Assembly: GCA_015065725.1 (NCBI GenBank)
Contig: SVPV01000009.1
Location: 1 to 64,000, forward strand
From: Oscillospiraceae bacterium
Lineage (GTDB): Bacteria; Bacillota; Clostridia; Oscillospirales; Acutalibacteraceae
Direction: 5' to 3'
DNA: 64,000 nucleotides
Program-made: the position numbers and the translations under genes
Shown: positions 9,198 through 17,040 of the stretch, one piece after another
Layout of the letters: every line of letters begins with the position of its first letter
Numbering within the stretch: position 1 is the first letter of the stretch
Notes under the pieces: generated by a model
Databases searched by the model: none
What the model was told of the DNA's origin: nothing
What the model saw: only the letters and a program-made list of their open reading frames with translations

Positions 9198-9228
9198 TAG
9201 TGTGACAGGTTCAAGTCCTGTCACACTA
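9198..9228 (+). other. tRNA-minihelix-like hairpin
   Basis: A perfect 12-base-pair stem (TAGTGTGACAGG 9198-9209 with CCTGTCACACTA 9217-9228) encloses the 7-base loop TTCAAGT. Seven acceptor-like pairs, five T-stem-like pairs and a loop fitting the T-loop consensus TTCRANT give the exact dimensions of a tRNA acceptor/T-arm minihelix. There is no D-arm, anticodon arm or CCA, so this is not a tRNA gene. Its last three bases are the stop codon of the leftward ccsA gene. No T-tract follows on either strand, so it is not a standard terminator. Confidence 0.6.
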
Positions 9229-9993
9229 GGAATACGCGTGTTGTGACGAGCCACCCATAATATTTACAAAGAACATTGTAATTATTACGCCGAAAAAACC
9301 TAAGACAACAAAAATTTTAGAATATTTTTGAAGTGCTTTATGGCGACGGAAGTGAAGATATATAGCTAACATAAGCCAAGTGACAAGCGACCAATTTTCT
9401 TTAGCATCAAACGACCAGAAATTGCCCCAAACCTCGTTAGCCCACATAGCACCAAATAGCATACCAGAGGTCATAAAAGGATATGCGATGCAAATAAGAG
9501 TATAAATTCCCGAATCTAAAAGATTGCTTTTCGATTTGTTAAATATGCTTTCAACAGTCAGTATAAAAGCAACGGCTACTAAAGTGTAACTAATCATATA
9601 AACTAAAACGTGAGGTACAAACCAAGGGGATTGAAGTGCTGGGGGGAAATGCCACTTTTCACCAATACCCATAAAACAAACACCTGTTAAGCAGACTGCA
9701 GGAAGCAAGCAAAAGTATTTGTCCATCCATCCGCCGTTATGTAAATACTTAACGTAAACAAACATAAGCGAAAAGGTTAGTGCAACAAAGGTTAAGACTT
9801 GATACATACTTACAAATGGTACATATCCGTTAATAATCCAGTTATTACCAACTAGAACTATGTTTCCAACAATCGCTAAAATCCAAGCAATCAGACCTAC
9901 TTTTTTGAACTTTTCAATCGACCTTAGAACTGTTGAAACACCGTAAAGAACAGCAGAAATAATTGCAACGTATAAAATTAATTTGGTATTCAT
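9226..9993 (-). CDS. ccsA: Cytochrome c maturation protein CcsA/ResC-like
   Basis: A 255-residue polytopic membrane protein with about seven hydrophobic segments. It carries the haem-handling WWD-type motif as WGNFWSFDAKENWSLVTW; the usual WxWD is WxFD here. Conserved histidines occur around VPHVLVYMIS, YLHFRRHK and the C-terminal SSQHAYS. Family knowledge: CcsA/ResC works with ResB/CcsB (System II) to carry haem across the membrane and attach it to CXXCH motifs of secreted apocytochromes. It overlaps the ResB-like gene by 4 bases (ATGA), so the two are translationally coupled. Targets with CXXCH lie upstream at 17041-25993. The gene ends inside the minihelix-like hairpin. Confidence 0.88.
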   Translation of the reverse strand: MNTKLILYVAIISAVLYGVSTVLRSIEKFKKVGLIAWILAIVGNIVLVGNNWIINGYVPFVSMYQVLTFVALTFSLMFVYVKYLHNGGWMDKYFCLLPAVCLTGVCFMGIGEKWHFPPALQSPWFVPHVLVYMISYTLVAVAFILTVESIFNKSKSNLLDSGIYTLICIAYPFMTSGMLFGAMWANEVWGNFWSFDAKENWSLVTWLMLAIYLHFRRHKALQKYSKIFVVLGFFGVIITMFFVNIMGGSSQHAYS

Positions 9994-10697
9994 ACTTTTT
10001 CACCTGCACCTTTCTTTTTAAATAGGCACATAACAAAGGTACCAATAATAAGCATCCAAATACCTGTTAGTGTAATATATTCACCTGGGTCATATTTAAG
10101 CATTAACTGAACGCTACTTTCGGTGATTTTATCATAATTCATAAGATAAATTTTCCATCCGTTTTGATGGTGGGGGTAATTTACAATAAGAGGTATTTCT
10201 TTAGGAGTACGTTCTCCGTCAGATAAAATCATTAAGGTGGCTTCATAGTATTTATCAGTACCCTCTACACCGTCTTCGGCGGTGTATTTTTCTACAACAA
10301 AATCTGACACACCGATACCGAAATCAAGCTTTAGCATATCATTTCCTTTACTGTCGGGCTCGGTACGCTTTATTTCGCTGTATATTGCTTTTTCGTTAAC
10401 GGGTACTGTAACCGTTACAACATCGCCCGAGATATAATATATAAAGCAACCCGTAAGTAATAGAACTATTCCTATGTGAAGAACATAAAAACCGCACTTA
10501 TAAAGGGTAAAAGACGGTTTCATCAAAAATATACATATAACCTGAATCAGCACATATGCCGCAAGAATAAACACTACCCAAACGCTTTTTAGCAGACTGT
10601 CCTCTGTACCGGAATTACCCTTTAGAGAATCAATTACAGTGAAAACAGTAAGCACGGTTGAAAGAATTAAAAATATTATGTATAAAGTTTTACGCAA
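9990..10697 (-). CDS. resB: ResB/CcsB-like cytochrome c biogenesis protein, short form
   Basis: A 235-residue protein with three N-terminal membrane segments, an extracytoplasmic beta-rich domain of about 110 residues, and a C-terminal membrane segment (ITLTGIWMLIIGTFVMCLF). A histidine in the third segment (VLHIGIV, residue 74) could handle haem. The terminal pattern KYDPGEYITLTG matches the end of ResB proteins. It is much shorter than Bacillus ResB and resembles compact ResB-like forms. The start is a TTG at 10697 with AAAGG upstream; no in-frame ATG or GTG fits better. With CcsA it would form a System II haem lyase. Confidence 0.78.
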   Translation of the reverse strand: MRKTLYIIFLILSTVLTVFTVIDSLKGNSGTEDSLLKSVWVVFILAAYVLIQVICIFLMKPSFTLYKCGFYVLHIGIVLLLTGCFIYYISGDVVTVTVPVNEKAIYSEIKRTEPDSKGNDMLKLDFGIGVSDFVVEKYTAEDGVEGTDKYYEATLMILSDGERTPKEIPLIVNYPHHQNGWKIYLMNYDKITESSVQLMLKYDPGEYITLTGIWMLIIGTFVMCLFKKKGAGEKV

Positions 10698-10727
10698 TAT
10701 ATCACAACCTTTCTAAAATGTAATTTT

Positions 10728-10756
10728 ATTATAAAATATATATAGCAGAAAAGCAA
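10728..10756 (-). promoter_or_regulatory. Promoter of the resB-ccsA pair
   Basis: On the minus strand TTGCTT (10756-10751) and TATAAT (10733-10728) are 17 bases apart. The -35 box lies inside the terminator stem of the upstream SGNH gene. Confidence 0.55.
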
Positions 10757-10778
10757 CACTAAAAAGTGTTGCTTTTCT
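10747..10778 (-). terminator. Hairpin ending the SGNH dockerin gene
   Basis: AGAAAAGCAACACT (10747-10760) pairs with AGTGTTGCTTTTCT (10765-10778) around a 4-base loop. It lies 37 bases past the stop of the SGNH gene. The trailing T-run is interrupted, so read-through into resB is possible. Confidence 0.65.
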
Positions 10779-10814
10779 AAAAGTTATGCTATTAAGTTTA
10801 ATTGATTAAAGAAA

Positions 10815-13800
10815 TTATTCATTAATAGACATAAGTGCGTAAATATCAAAGTTTACACAACGGCTATCGGTTGCATTTGTACCAACACCTCCAGCTTTAA
10901 TACGTATGGTGTGGGTAGTGTTTGCAAGTCCGCTTGCTAGGCATCTTGGGTTTTGTCCACCAGAGCCCATAGCTTTGAATTCTCCGCCATCAATAGAAAT
11001 CTGATAAAGGTAATCTGTCTCGTCATAAGGTACAAATGAGCTATACATATAAAGATTTGTACCTGTAAATGTGATAACAAGCTCATTATTAATATCACTT
11101 GTTGTAATATAATTATCAAGTTTTAATGATGTGTTGTTCACCTTTGTGCCATATTCCCAACCTGTAGAAGCGGATAAATCAAAGTCTTTTGTAGTAGTAA
11201 ATGTAGTATCCATCAAAAGATTACTGTTTTTAGCTGTCGGTAGAACTTTAGCGGCAGAAGCATCACCATTTGTTCTTGCGATATCAAATGCAGACCTTAG
11301 TAGATAGGTAACTGTATTTGCATATTCCTTGTGACCTACATCGGTTGGGTGAACGCTATCGGCGTAATAGGTCTGCCAATCTTCAGTATAAGTACCGTCA
11401 GCGTTTTTAGGTTCAGCGAGACCTTTGTCTATACGAAGCTTTCTGCCTACGTTAGCAGAAGGTATTCCGTAATATGTGGCTATCTCGTTTTGTGCGATTG
11501 ATTCGTCAAAATAATAATCGTCTGACGCTAAAACAGTATCGTTTGTAGTGTAAACCGAAACTATATCGCAATTGGGGTTAGATTCTAAAATTTTGCGGAT
11601 AAGCGTTTCGTAGTGGGTAGATACATCCTCGCCATATTGTGTACGCAGAAGCTTATCGTTAATTGCGGTTTCAATAAACACTAAATCGGGTGACTTTGGT
11701 AATACATAGTCATCGGCATAGAATACAGGTAAAAGTGTACCTACAGAGCCAATAGCTGTGTTAACTTCGGTAATTTCAGCATTGGGGAACTCTTTTCTCA
11801 GCCAAGAGGTTGTAAGGGGTCTCCAAGCAGTAGCACTTGGGTTAGAAGCAGCGGAACCTGCGGTGATAGAGCCTCCGATATATGCTACTGTTAATTTCTG
11901 TTCGGTCATTAACTTGTTATAAGTATTGGTAAGACCGTTTCTAAGGGTTACATTATCTGTATCATAATTCTTTTCTTGGTCAGAATTTATAAGTACTGCT
12001 GCAATTTTCAAATCTTTGCCTTCTTGAAGACCTGTAAATTTAATCTTAATGTTATGGGTTGTATCCTCAAGGCCTTTGACAACTGGTTGCGGGTGAGAGT
12101 TTAATGCGGCACATTTTACCCAATCACCGCCGTCGAGTGAGTACTCAAACGCAACGTCGACGAAACCTAAAACACCAAACGTGTGGCCGTTAAATGTGTA
12201 GGAGAATACGCTTTCGGGTGAAGTTGTGTAATAATAAGAATCATAGAGTACCCAGTTGCCCTCATAATAGGTAAAGCCTGTGCTGTCATCATCAAGCTCA
12301 AAGCTATCGGCGTGAAGATATGTAGTGTTCATTAATAGCTTATCATTCATTTGAGGTGCATCTGTAATAACTTCATCCTGTACCTTAGCCTCGTTAGATT
12401 TAAATGTAGCGTTTAATGCATTAATAATAGTATCGGCATAAGCTTTGTTACCGTTGGTGTTTGTATGACAAATGTCATTAAAATATGTGTACCAATCAGG
12501 ACTGTTAAGACCAGCAGTAAGGTTTTTATTCTTAAGTAAAGCGTAACCTATATTAATGGTTGGAATACCGTAGTTTTCAGCAACCTCCTCGTGAACTGCT
12601 GCCCATTCACATAAAGGTGTATCTACAGAGCAACCTGCGTCGGTTGTGTAAAGGAATGCAATATCACAGTTGGGGTTAGCTTTCTTAATCTTTTTAACGA
12701 TGGTTTCCATTTGGATGGAAATATCTTCGTTAGTATATTTGCTTCGTGCATATTTATCGTTCATTGCATATTCAATAAATACAATGTCAGGGTCTTTAGA
12801 CATAATATCCTTGTCAATACCGTACGCACCTGTTGCAGAAGCAGCACTAGGATTAGCAGCATTAATTCCTGTAACGCCGATATCGTATGTGTTTTCAAGC
12901 CAGGTTTCAGTTAAAACACGGAAAGATTTTTCTAAACCGTCGGGTGCCTGAATACCAATACCGTAGGTGATAGAACCACCAAGGAAACCGATTCTAATAT
13001 CTTTACCTGCTTTTATTTTCTTATAAGCATTCGTAAAGCCGTTACGAATTGTGAAAAATTCATTTTCAAAATCTTTATTATACATAGAAACTCCCAATAA
13101 AAGCTTACGAATTATAACTAAATCCTCCGAGCCTACAACACCGTTACCGTTAAGGTCAGCAGTAAAGGTATCTATAGTCGGGTTATCAATATCCTTCATA
13201 AGTGCAATAAAGTCAAGTACGTTAACTTCTTTATCACCTGTCATATCACTGTAGGTAGGACGTTCAATCGGTGCAGAAGCTGTGCCGTACGCTTCAATGC
13301 CCTTAATACGTGGATTGTAAGCGTAAACACTTCTTGTGGCTCCATCAGCTGCTAGACAAACGTCATCAAACACAATAAGCAAGCATCTAATATTAGTTGC
13401 TTCAACGTCTAGTGTCATTGTTTCGGCTGTCAAGCTACCGCCTGTACCAAGACAATTTTCAAATATAGTATCATCAAACTTTTGACCGCCGTAAACCGAG
13501 AATCTGTTAACTCTACGTCTATCGCCGGAAGCAGAAACATCCTGTGTAAGAACTATTTGTTCAATATCATAATTACCGTCAAGTCTATAACCTATAGCAG
13601 AACGGTAACTAAATTCAAATAGGTTGGTTTCAGCATTTTTAGTTGCATTTAAATAGAATTCATAGGAATCAGATTTATCAGTGTCAGCTATATTCTTATA
13701 AACATCATCTTTGGTAAGGTTAACTAATGAATTGTCAAGTGCTAATGTATCTATTACGCTGCCGTCACCGTCAAGGTCGTTGCTGTCAACCATAGTTACG

Positions 13801-16800
13801 CTAATAGCAGTAGAAGGTTCGAGTGTAGTGTATGTTAATTTTTCGGGTACAGCATACATAGCATATGAATTGGCAACTAAAGTGTCAATAGGTAATCTGT
13901 AAGTATCAGCAGATACGCCGCTATGTGTGAGAATGCTTGCAGGGGGAGGGGTAAGGCTACCGTAAGCTGCAATGCCGGTAATATGCGGGTCATAAGCATA
14001 AACGTTTACAGGCAGTTCTGCTATAAGACCTGTTGAGAGGCCGTCGCTATCCTTTTGGTTAGGATCATATTCAGCAACGTGGTCAAGAACTATTACTAAG
14101 TATCTAACCGCTACGGCACCTGTAAGATTTGTAGTCATATCGGCTTCAGCTATGTTACTGCCGCCTGTACCTACACAGTTTTCAAAAATAGAGTCATTTA
14201 GTACATTGCCTGCATATACAGAATAATTATAAACTGTTCGTCTATCAAATCCAGGGAACTGCGAAAGAACAAATCTGTCTAGGTCATATTCTGTACCTAA
14301 ATCGTAAACTATAGCAGTTCTCTTGTTGTGACGGTATACACCGTTGTCGTCTTTAGTGGCGTTTAAATAAATTTCGTATGTGTTAGTGTTAGTTAACGAT
14401 TCAAGATTATCAAAAGCTACATTTCTGTCATAGGCAGACGTATAGTATGTTTTCTCTGAGAAAATATTGTCATCATCAGTGTCTTTAGTATCACAAATAG
14501 AAAAATCAATATTCTTTTCGGTTAGATTTTTGTAAACTAATAGGTCTTTAAAGCTATCATAAGTGGCACCGGTATAGATATCAGTATCAATATCTACAGT
14601 GTATGTTTTAACGGTTGCATTAGCATTTGCAAGCACGTTTTCTTCGGGTGCAGCAACCTTTTTACCGTAGGCAGCAATTCCCTTAATTGTGGGGTTGTTA
14701 GCATACATTTCAACATTGTCGTTACCTACCTGTGCAACATGGTCCAAAACAACAACAACATATTTAACGGCAGTTGCATTCTCTAGTCTTGCAACGATAG
14801 TCTCATCCCTACCGTCACCTACGCCTTCGCCTACACAATTTTCCTCATCAAGTATTGAACTATCAAGTGTGTTGCCTGCATAAACAGAGTAATTGTAAAT
14901 AGCACGGTTTGCATTGGTTAAAGGTGAAAATTCTTGAGTGATTGAGAATTTAGTTAAATCATAATAACCGCCCAGTCTGTAAACAAAGGCTATACGGTTT
15001 GAGTTTTGTTTAATAGCACTGTTACCGTTAAGTTCAAGGCGTACTTGGAAATATTTTTCATTACCTTCAGATGCAAGGGTTTTAAGCACTTCATTCTTTG
15101 ACATATATGAAGTTTTAGTGCTGTCTTTAAATTGGTCAGTGGTAATTAGTTGTTCTGTAATACCGTCATCATTATAATCGCCATCATCTAAAGTGTAAAA
15201 TTGAGCAATATCATTGATTGCGTGTTTGTTGTGTCTAGCCTCATTTAAATATAAATATTCTGATTTTTCGGTGTATTCAGCACCCTGAACTAGCGGTGTA
15301 GCCATAGGTACAGATGCTAGATTAGCATATACATTATCATCGTTGAGTATATTAACTTCATCCGGTGCAAGCTTTCCGTAAGCTGCAAGACCTGTTATGT
15401 TTGCAAAATAAGAGTACATGTTGGTTGTTCCGTCTACACTATTAGTCATTTGGTCAAGAACAACTAGCAAATATCTTACATTTTTAGCACCTTCAAGGTC
15501 TACAACCATATCCTTGTCGATTGAGCTACCGCCAATGCCTACGCAGTTGTTAAATATTGTAGCATTAAGTGCATCACCTGCGTATACCGAAAATCTGTTA
15601 ATCATACGGTCGTCTGGGTCAACATTGTTTAGATTTTGGGTAAGTGTAAACGTATCAAGGTCATACTCGTCACCTAAATCATAACCAATAGCATAGCGAT
15701 ATTTAAAGCCAACGCCGGTGGTATAGCCTATCTCAAAACGGAAGGGCCTTAAATTTGTGGTGTCCTCAAGCATATCAAAAGCTGTTGCTTTGTCAAGATT
15801 TACATCAGCAAGGCTCTTTGTCTCATATATACTTCTGCCTTCTTCGGTTCCGTTAAAACCTGAAACATATTTAATTGAGCCTGAATAGGATGATAAATTA
15901 TCATAATTTAATTTTCCTATAACGGTTTCAAGTGAGTCGCCATTGATTATAGGGTCTGCAAGCTCGATTCTGTACTCACCTACAACAGCGTTTTCGTTTG
16001 CCAGTATATTTTCTACAGGTGCCTGAGCCTTTTCACCGTAGGCGGCAAAACCTTTTATGTAGCTATTGTTATAACCATCTTCTGCCCATATGGTATTCAT
16101 ACTTGGGGGCATAACAACATCAAGAACCACTACCAAATATTTTACAGCGTTAGCACCGTTTAGTGTAACTACCATTTCATCCTCGGTATTGCTGCCGCCT
16201 GTACCTACAGGGTTTTGCCAGATGGAACCGTTAAGCTCGTTGCCTGCATAAACAGTAAATTTTTGTATAGCACGGTTACAGCTACAAGAATCATTTATAC
16301 ATTGTGTTAATTTAAAGGTATCAACATTATAATAATCGCCAAGTCTGAAGACAAAGGCGGTACGATAATTTGGGGAATCGTTAGTATAAAAACGATAAAT
16401 GGAATCTGTGTTTTCATCAACCAAATCCCTCATAGCGTCTTCATCATACATTCCATCGTTGTATATGCGTACATATGTTGCGTCTTCGGTTTCGGTTTTA
16501 TGGGAATGTTTTTCAATAAAACCAACGCTACTAGCGGCGGGTTTTTGTGCGTAGTCTTGAAACAAAGACTCAGTGGGTGCCGCGTTGGCAAGCTCAAAAT
16601 GAGCATCCGCAATGTTGCCTGATTGGGCATCACCGTCCAACAACCTTTGTGCAAGGGGTGCCCTCGCAAAAGAAGCATAGGCTTTTTCATCTTCAAGAAT
16701 GTTGGTAGGAGTAGTTTCGGTAGTTGCCGAAGCTACTATAGCACCGCTAAACATTGTTAGCAGCATTACTACCGACATAGTTATTGCCGATAGCCTACGT

Positions 16801-16820
16801 AAAAAGTTTGTCTTTTTCAT
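10815..16820 (-). CDS. Secreted dockerin protein with five repeat modules and twin SGNH hydrolase domains
   Basis: A 2,001-residue extracellular protein. The start is the ATG at 16820 (MKKTNFLRR...), with AACCTCC on the plus strand giving GGAGG; an upstream in-frame ATG has no such site. The signal peptide covers about residues 1-33. Five copies of a ~200-residue module follow, each with a DLG-Y-LD strand, (F/Y)SVYAGN-LD-SIF-NCVG-GG, and an end like ITGIAAYG. A dockerin sits internally (about 1190-1250: TGDKEVNVLDF and DLNGNGVVGSEDL). Two SGNH esterase domains come next: Ser1283 in GGSIT, AMNDK, and D1449-x2-H1452; then Ser1651, AINDK and D1821-x2-H1824. Each is followed by a beta-rich domain. 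Likely deacetylates or de-esterifies a glycan. Confidence 0.85.
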   Translation of the reverse strand: MKKTNFLRRLSAITMSVVMLLTMFSGAIVASATTETTPTNILEDEKAYASFARAPLAQRLLDGDAQSGNIADAHFELANAAPTESLFQDYAQKPAASSVGFIEKHSHKTETEDATYVRIYNDGMYDEDAMRDLVDENTDSIYRFYTNDSPNYRTAFVFRLGDYYNVDTFKLTQCINDSCSCNRAIQKFTVYAGNELNGSIWQNPVGTGGSNTEDEMVVTLNGANAVKYLVVVLDVVMPPSMNTIWAEDGYNNSYIKGFAAYGEKAQAPVENILANENAVVGEYRIELADPIINGDSLETVIGKLNYDNLSSYSGSIKYVSGFNGTEEGRSIYETKSLADVNLDKATAFDMLEDTTNLRPFRFEIGYTTGVGFKYRYAIGYDLGDEYDLDTFTLTQNLNNVDPDDRMINRFSVYAGDALNATIFNNCVGIGGSSIDKDMVVDLEGAKNVRYLLVVLDQMTNSVDGTTNMYSYFANITGLAAYGKLAPDEVNILNDDNVYANLASVPMATPLVQGAEYTEKSEYLYLNEARHNKHAINDIAQFYTLDDGDYNDDGITEQLITTDQFKDSTKTSYMSKNEVLKTLASEGNEKYFQVRLELNGNSAIKQNSNRIAFVYRLGGYYDLTKFSITQEFSPLTNANRAIYNYSVYAGNTLDSSILDEENCVGEGVGDGRDETIVARLENATAVKYVVVVLDHVAQVGNDNVEMYANNPTIKGIAAYGKKVAAPEENVLANANATVKTYTVDIDTDIYTGATYDSFKDLLVYKNLTEKNIDFSICDTKDTDDDNIFSEKTYYTSAYDRNVAFDNLESLTNTNTYEIYLNATKDDNGVYRHNKRTAIVYDLGTEYDLDRFVLSQFPGFDRRTVYNYSVYAGNVLNDSIFENCVGTGGSNIAEADMTTNLTGAVAVRYLVIVLDHVAEYDPNQKDSDGLSTGLIAELPVNVYAYDPHITGIAAYGSLTPPPASILTHSGVSADTYRLPIDTLVANSYAMYAVPEKLTYTTLEPSTAISVTMVDSNDLDGDGSVIDTLALDNSLVNLTKDDVYKNIADTDKSDSYEFYLNATKNAETNLFEFSYRSAIGYRLDGNYDIEQIVLTQDVSASGDRRRVNRFSVYGGQKFDDTIFENCLGTGGSLTAETMTLDVEATNIRCLLIVFDDVCLAADGATRSVYAYNPRIKGIEAYGTASAPIERPTYSDMTGDKEVNVLDFIALMKDIDNPTIDTFTADLNGNGVVGSEDLVIIRKLLLGVSMYNKDFENEFFTIRNGFTNAYKKIKAGKDIRIGFLGGSITYGIGIQAPDGLEKSFRVLTETWLENTYDIGVTGINAANPSAASATGAYGIDKDIMSKDPDIVFIEYAMNDKYARSKYTNEDISIQMETIVKKIKKANPNCDIAFLYTTDAGCSVDTPLCEWAAVHEEVAENYGIPTINIGYALLKNKNLTAGLNSPDWYTYFNDICHTNTNGNKAYADTIINALNATFKSNEAKVQDEVITDAPQMNDKLLMNTTYLHADSFELDDDSTGFTYYEGNWVLYDSYYYTTSPESVFSYTFNGHTFGVLGFVDVAFEYSLDGGDWVKCAALNSHPQPVVKGLEDTTHNIKIKFTGLQEGKDLKIAAVLINSDQEKNYDTDNVTLRNGLTNTYNKLMTEQKLTVAYIGGSITAGSAASNPSATAWRPLTTSWLRKEFPNAEITEVNTAIGSVGTLLPVFYADDYVLPKSPDLVFIETAINDKLLRTQYGEDVSTHYETLIRKILESNPNCDIVSVYTTNDTVLASDDYYFDESIAQNEIATYYGIPSANVGRKLRIDKGLAEPKNADGTYTEDWQTYYADSVHPTDVGHKEYANTVTYLLRSAFDIARTNGDASAAKVLPTAKNSNLLMDTTFTTTKDFDLSASTGWEYGTKVNNTSLKLDNYITTSDINNELVITFTGTNLYMYSSFVPYDETDYLYQISIDGGEFKAMGSGGQNPRCLASGLANTTHTIRIKAGGVGTNATDSRCVNFDIYALMSINE

Positions 16821-16868
16821 AAAAAACCTCCATTTTTTTATTTGTATAATAAAATATTTGAAATTTAA

Positions 16869-16892
16869 TGTGTTATTGTACAAGATAACACA
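16869..16892. promoter_or_regulatory. Inverted repeat upstream of the SGNH gene
   Basis: TGTGTTAT (16869-16876) and ATAACACA (16885-16892) flank TGTACAAG. It lies 49-72 bases upstream of the SGNH start, where an operator would sit; a related TGTAACACA follows at 16905. No clear -10/-35 pair could be fixed. The rest of 16893-16980 is AT-rich with nothing recognised. Confidence 0.35.
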
Positions 16893-16980
16893 TATTTTAC
16901 ATATTGTAACACATTTTTCACAAAAAGTAAATAGAGCTTTTGATTATTTTTGTAAAAATACAGATAAAAAATATAAAATT

Positions 16981-17013
16981 AACCACCAAGCGAAAACTTT
17001 TCATTTGGTGGTT
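16981..17013 (-). terminator. Terminator of the dockerin-cytochrome gene
   Basis: On the minus strand, past the stop at 17041, AACCACCAA (17013-17005) pairs with TTGGTGGTT (16989-16981) and is followed by a T-rich tract. It separates the two cytochrome genes from the SGNH gene. Confidence 0.7.
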
Positions 17014-17040
17014 AATTGTGGACTAATTAAAATCCGTATA

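Noticed and set aside
9198-9228. A complete tRNA gene
   Set aside because: Only an acceptor/T-arm-like hairpin exists; the D-arm, anticodon arm and CCA are missing, and upstream sequence is a terminator.
12670-12951. A rightward protein inside the SGNH gene, and similar frames at 14689-14883, 15418-15684 and 23246-23467
   Set aside because: They lie antisense within long, domain-supported genes, lack ribosome sites and have no recognisable domains.
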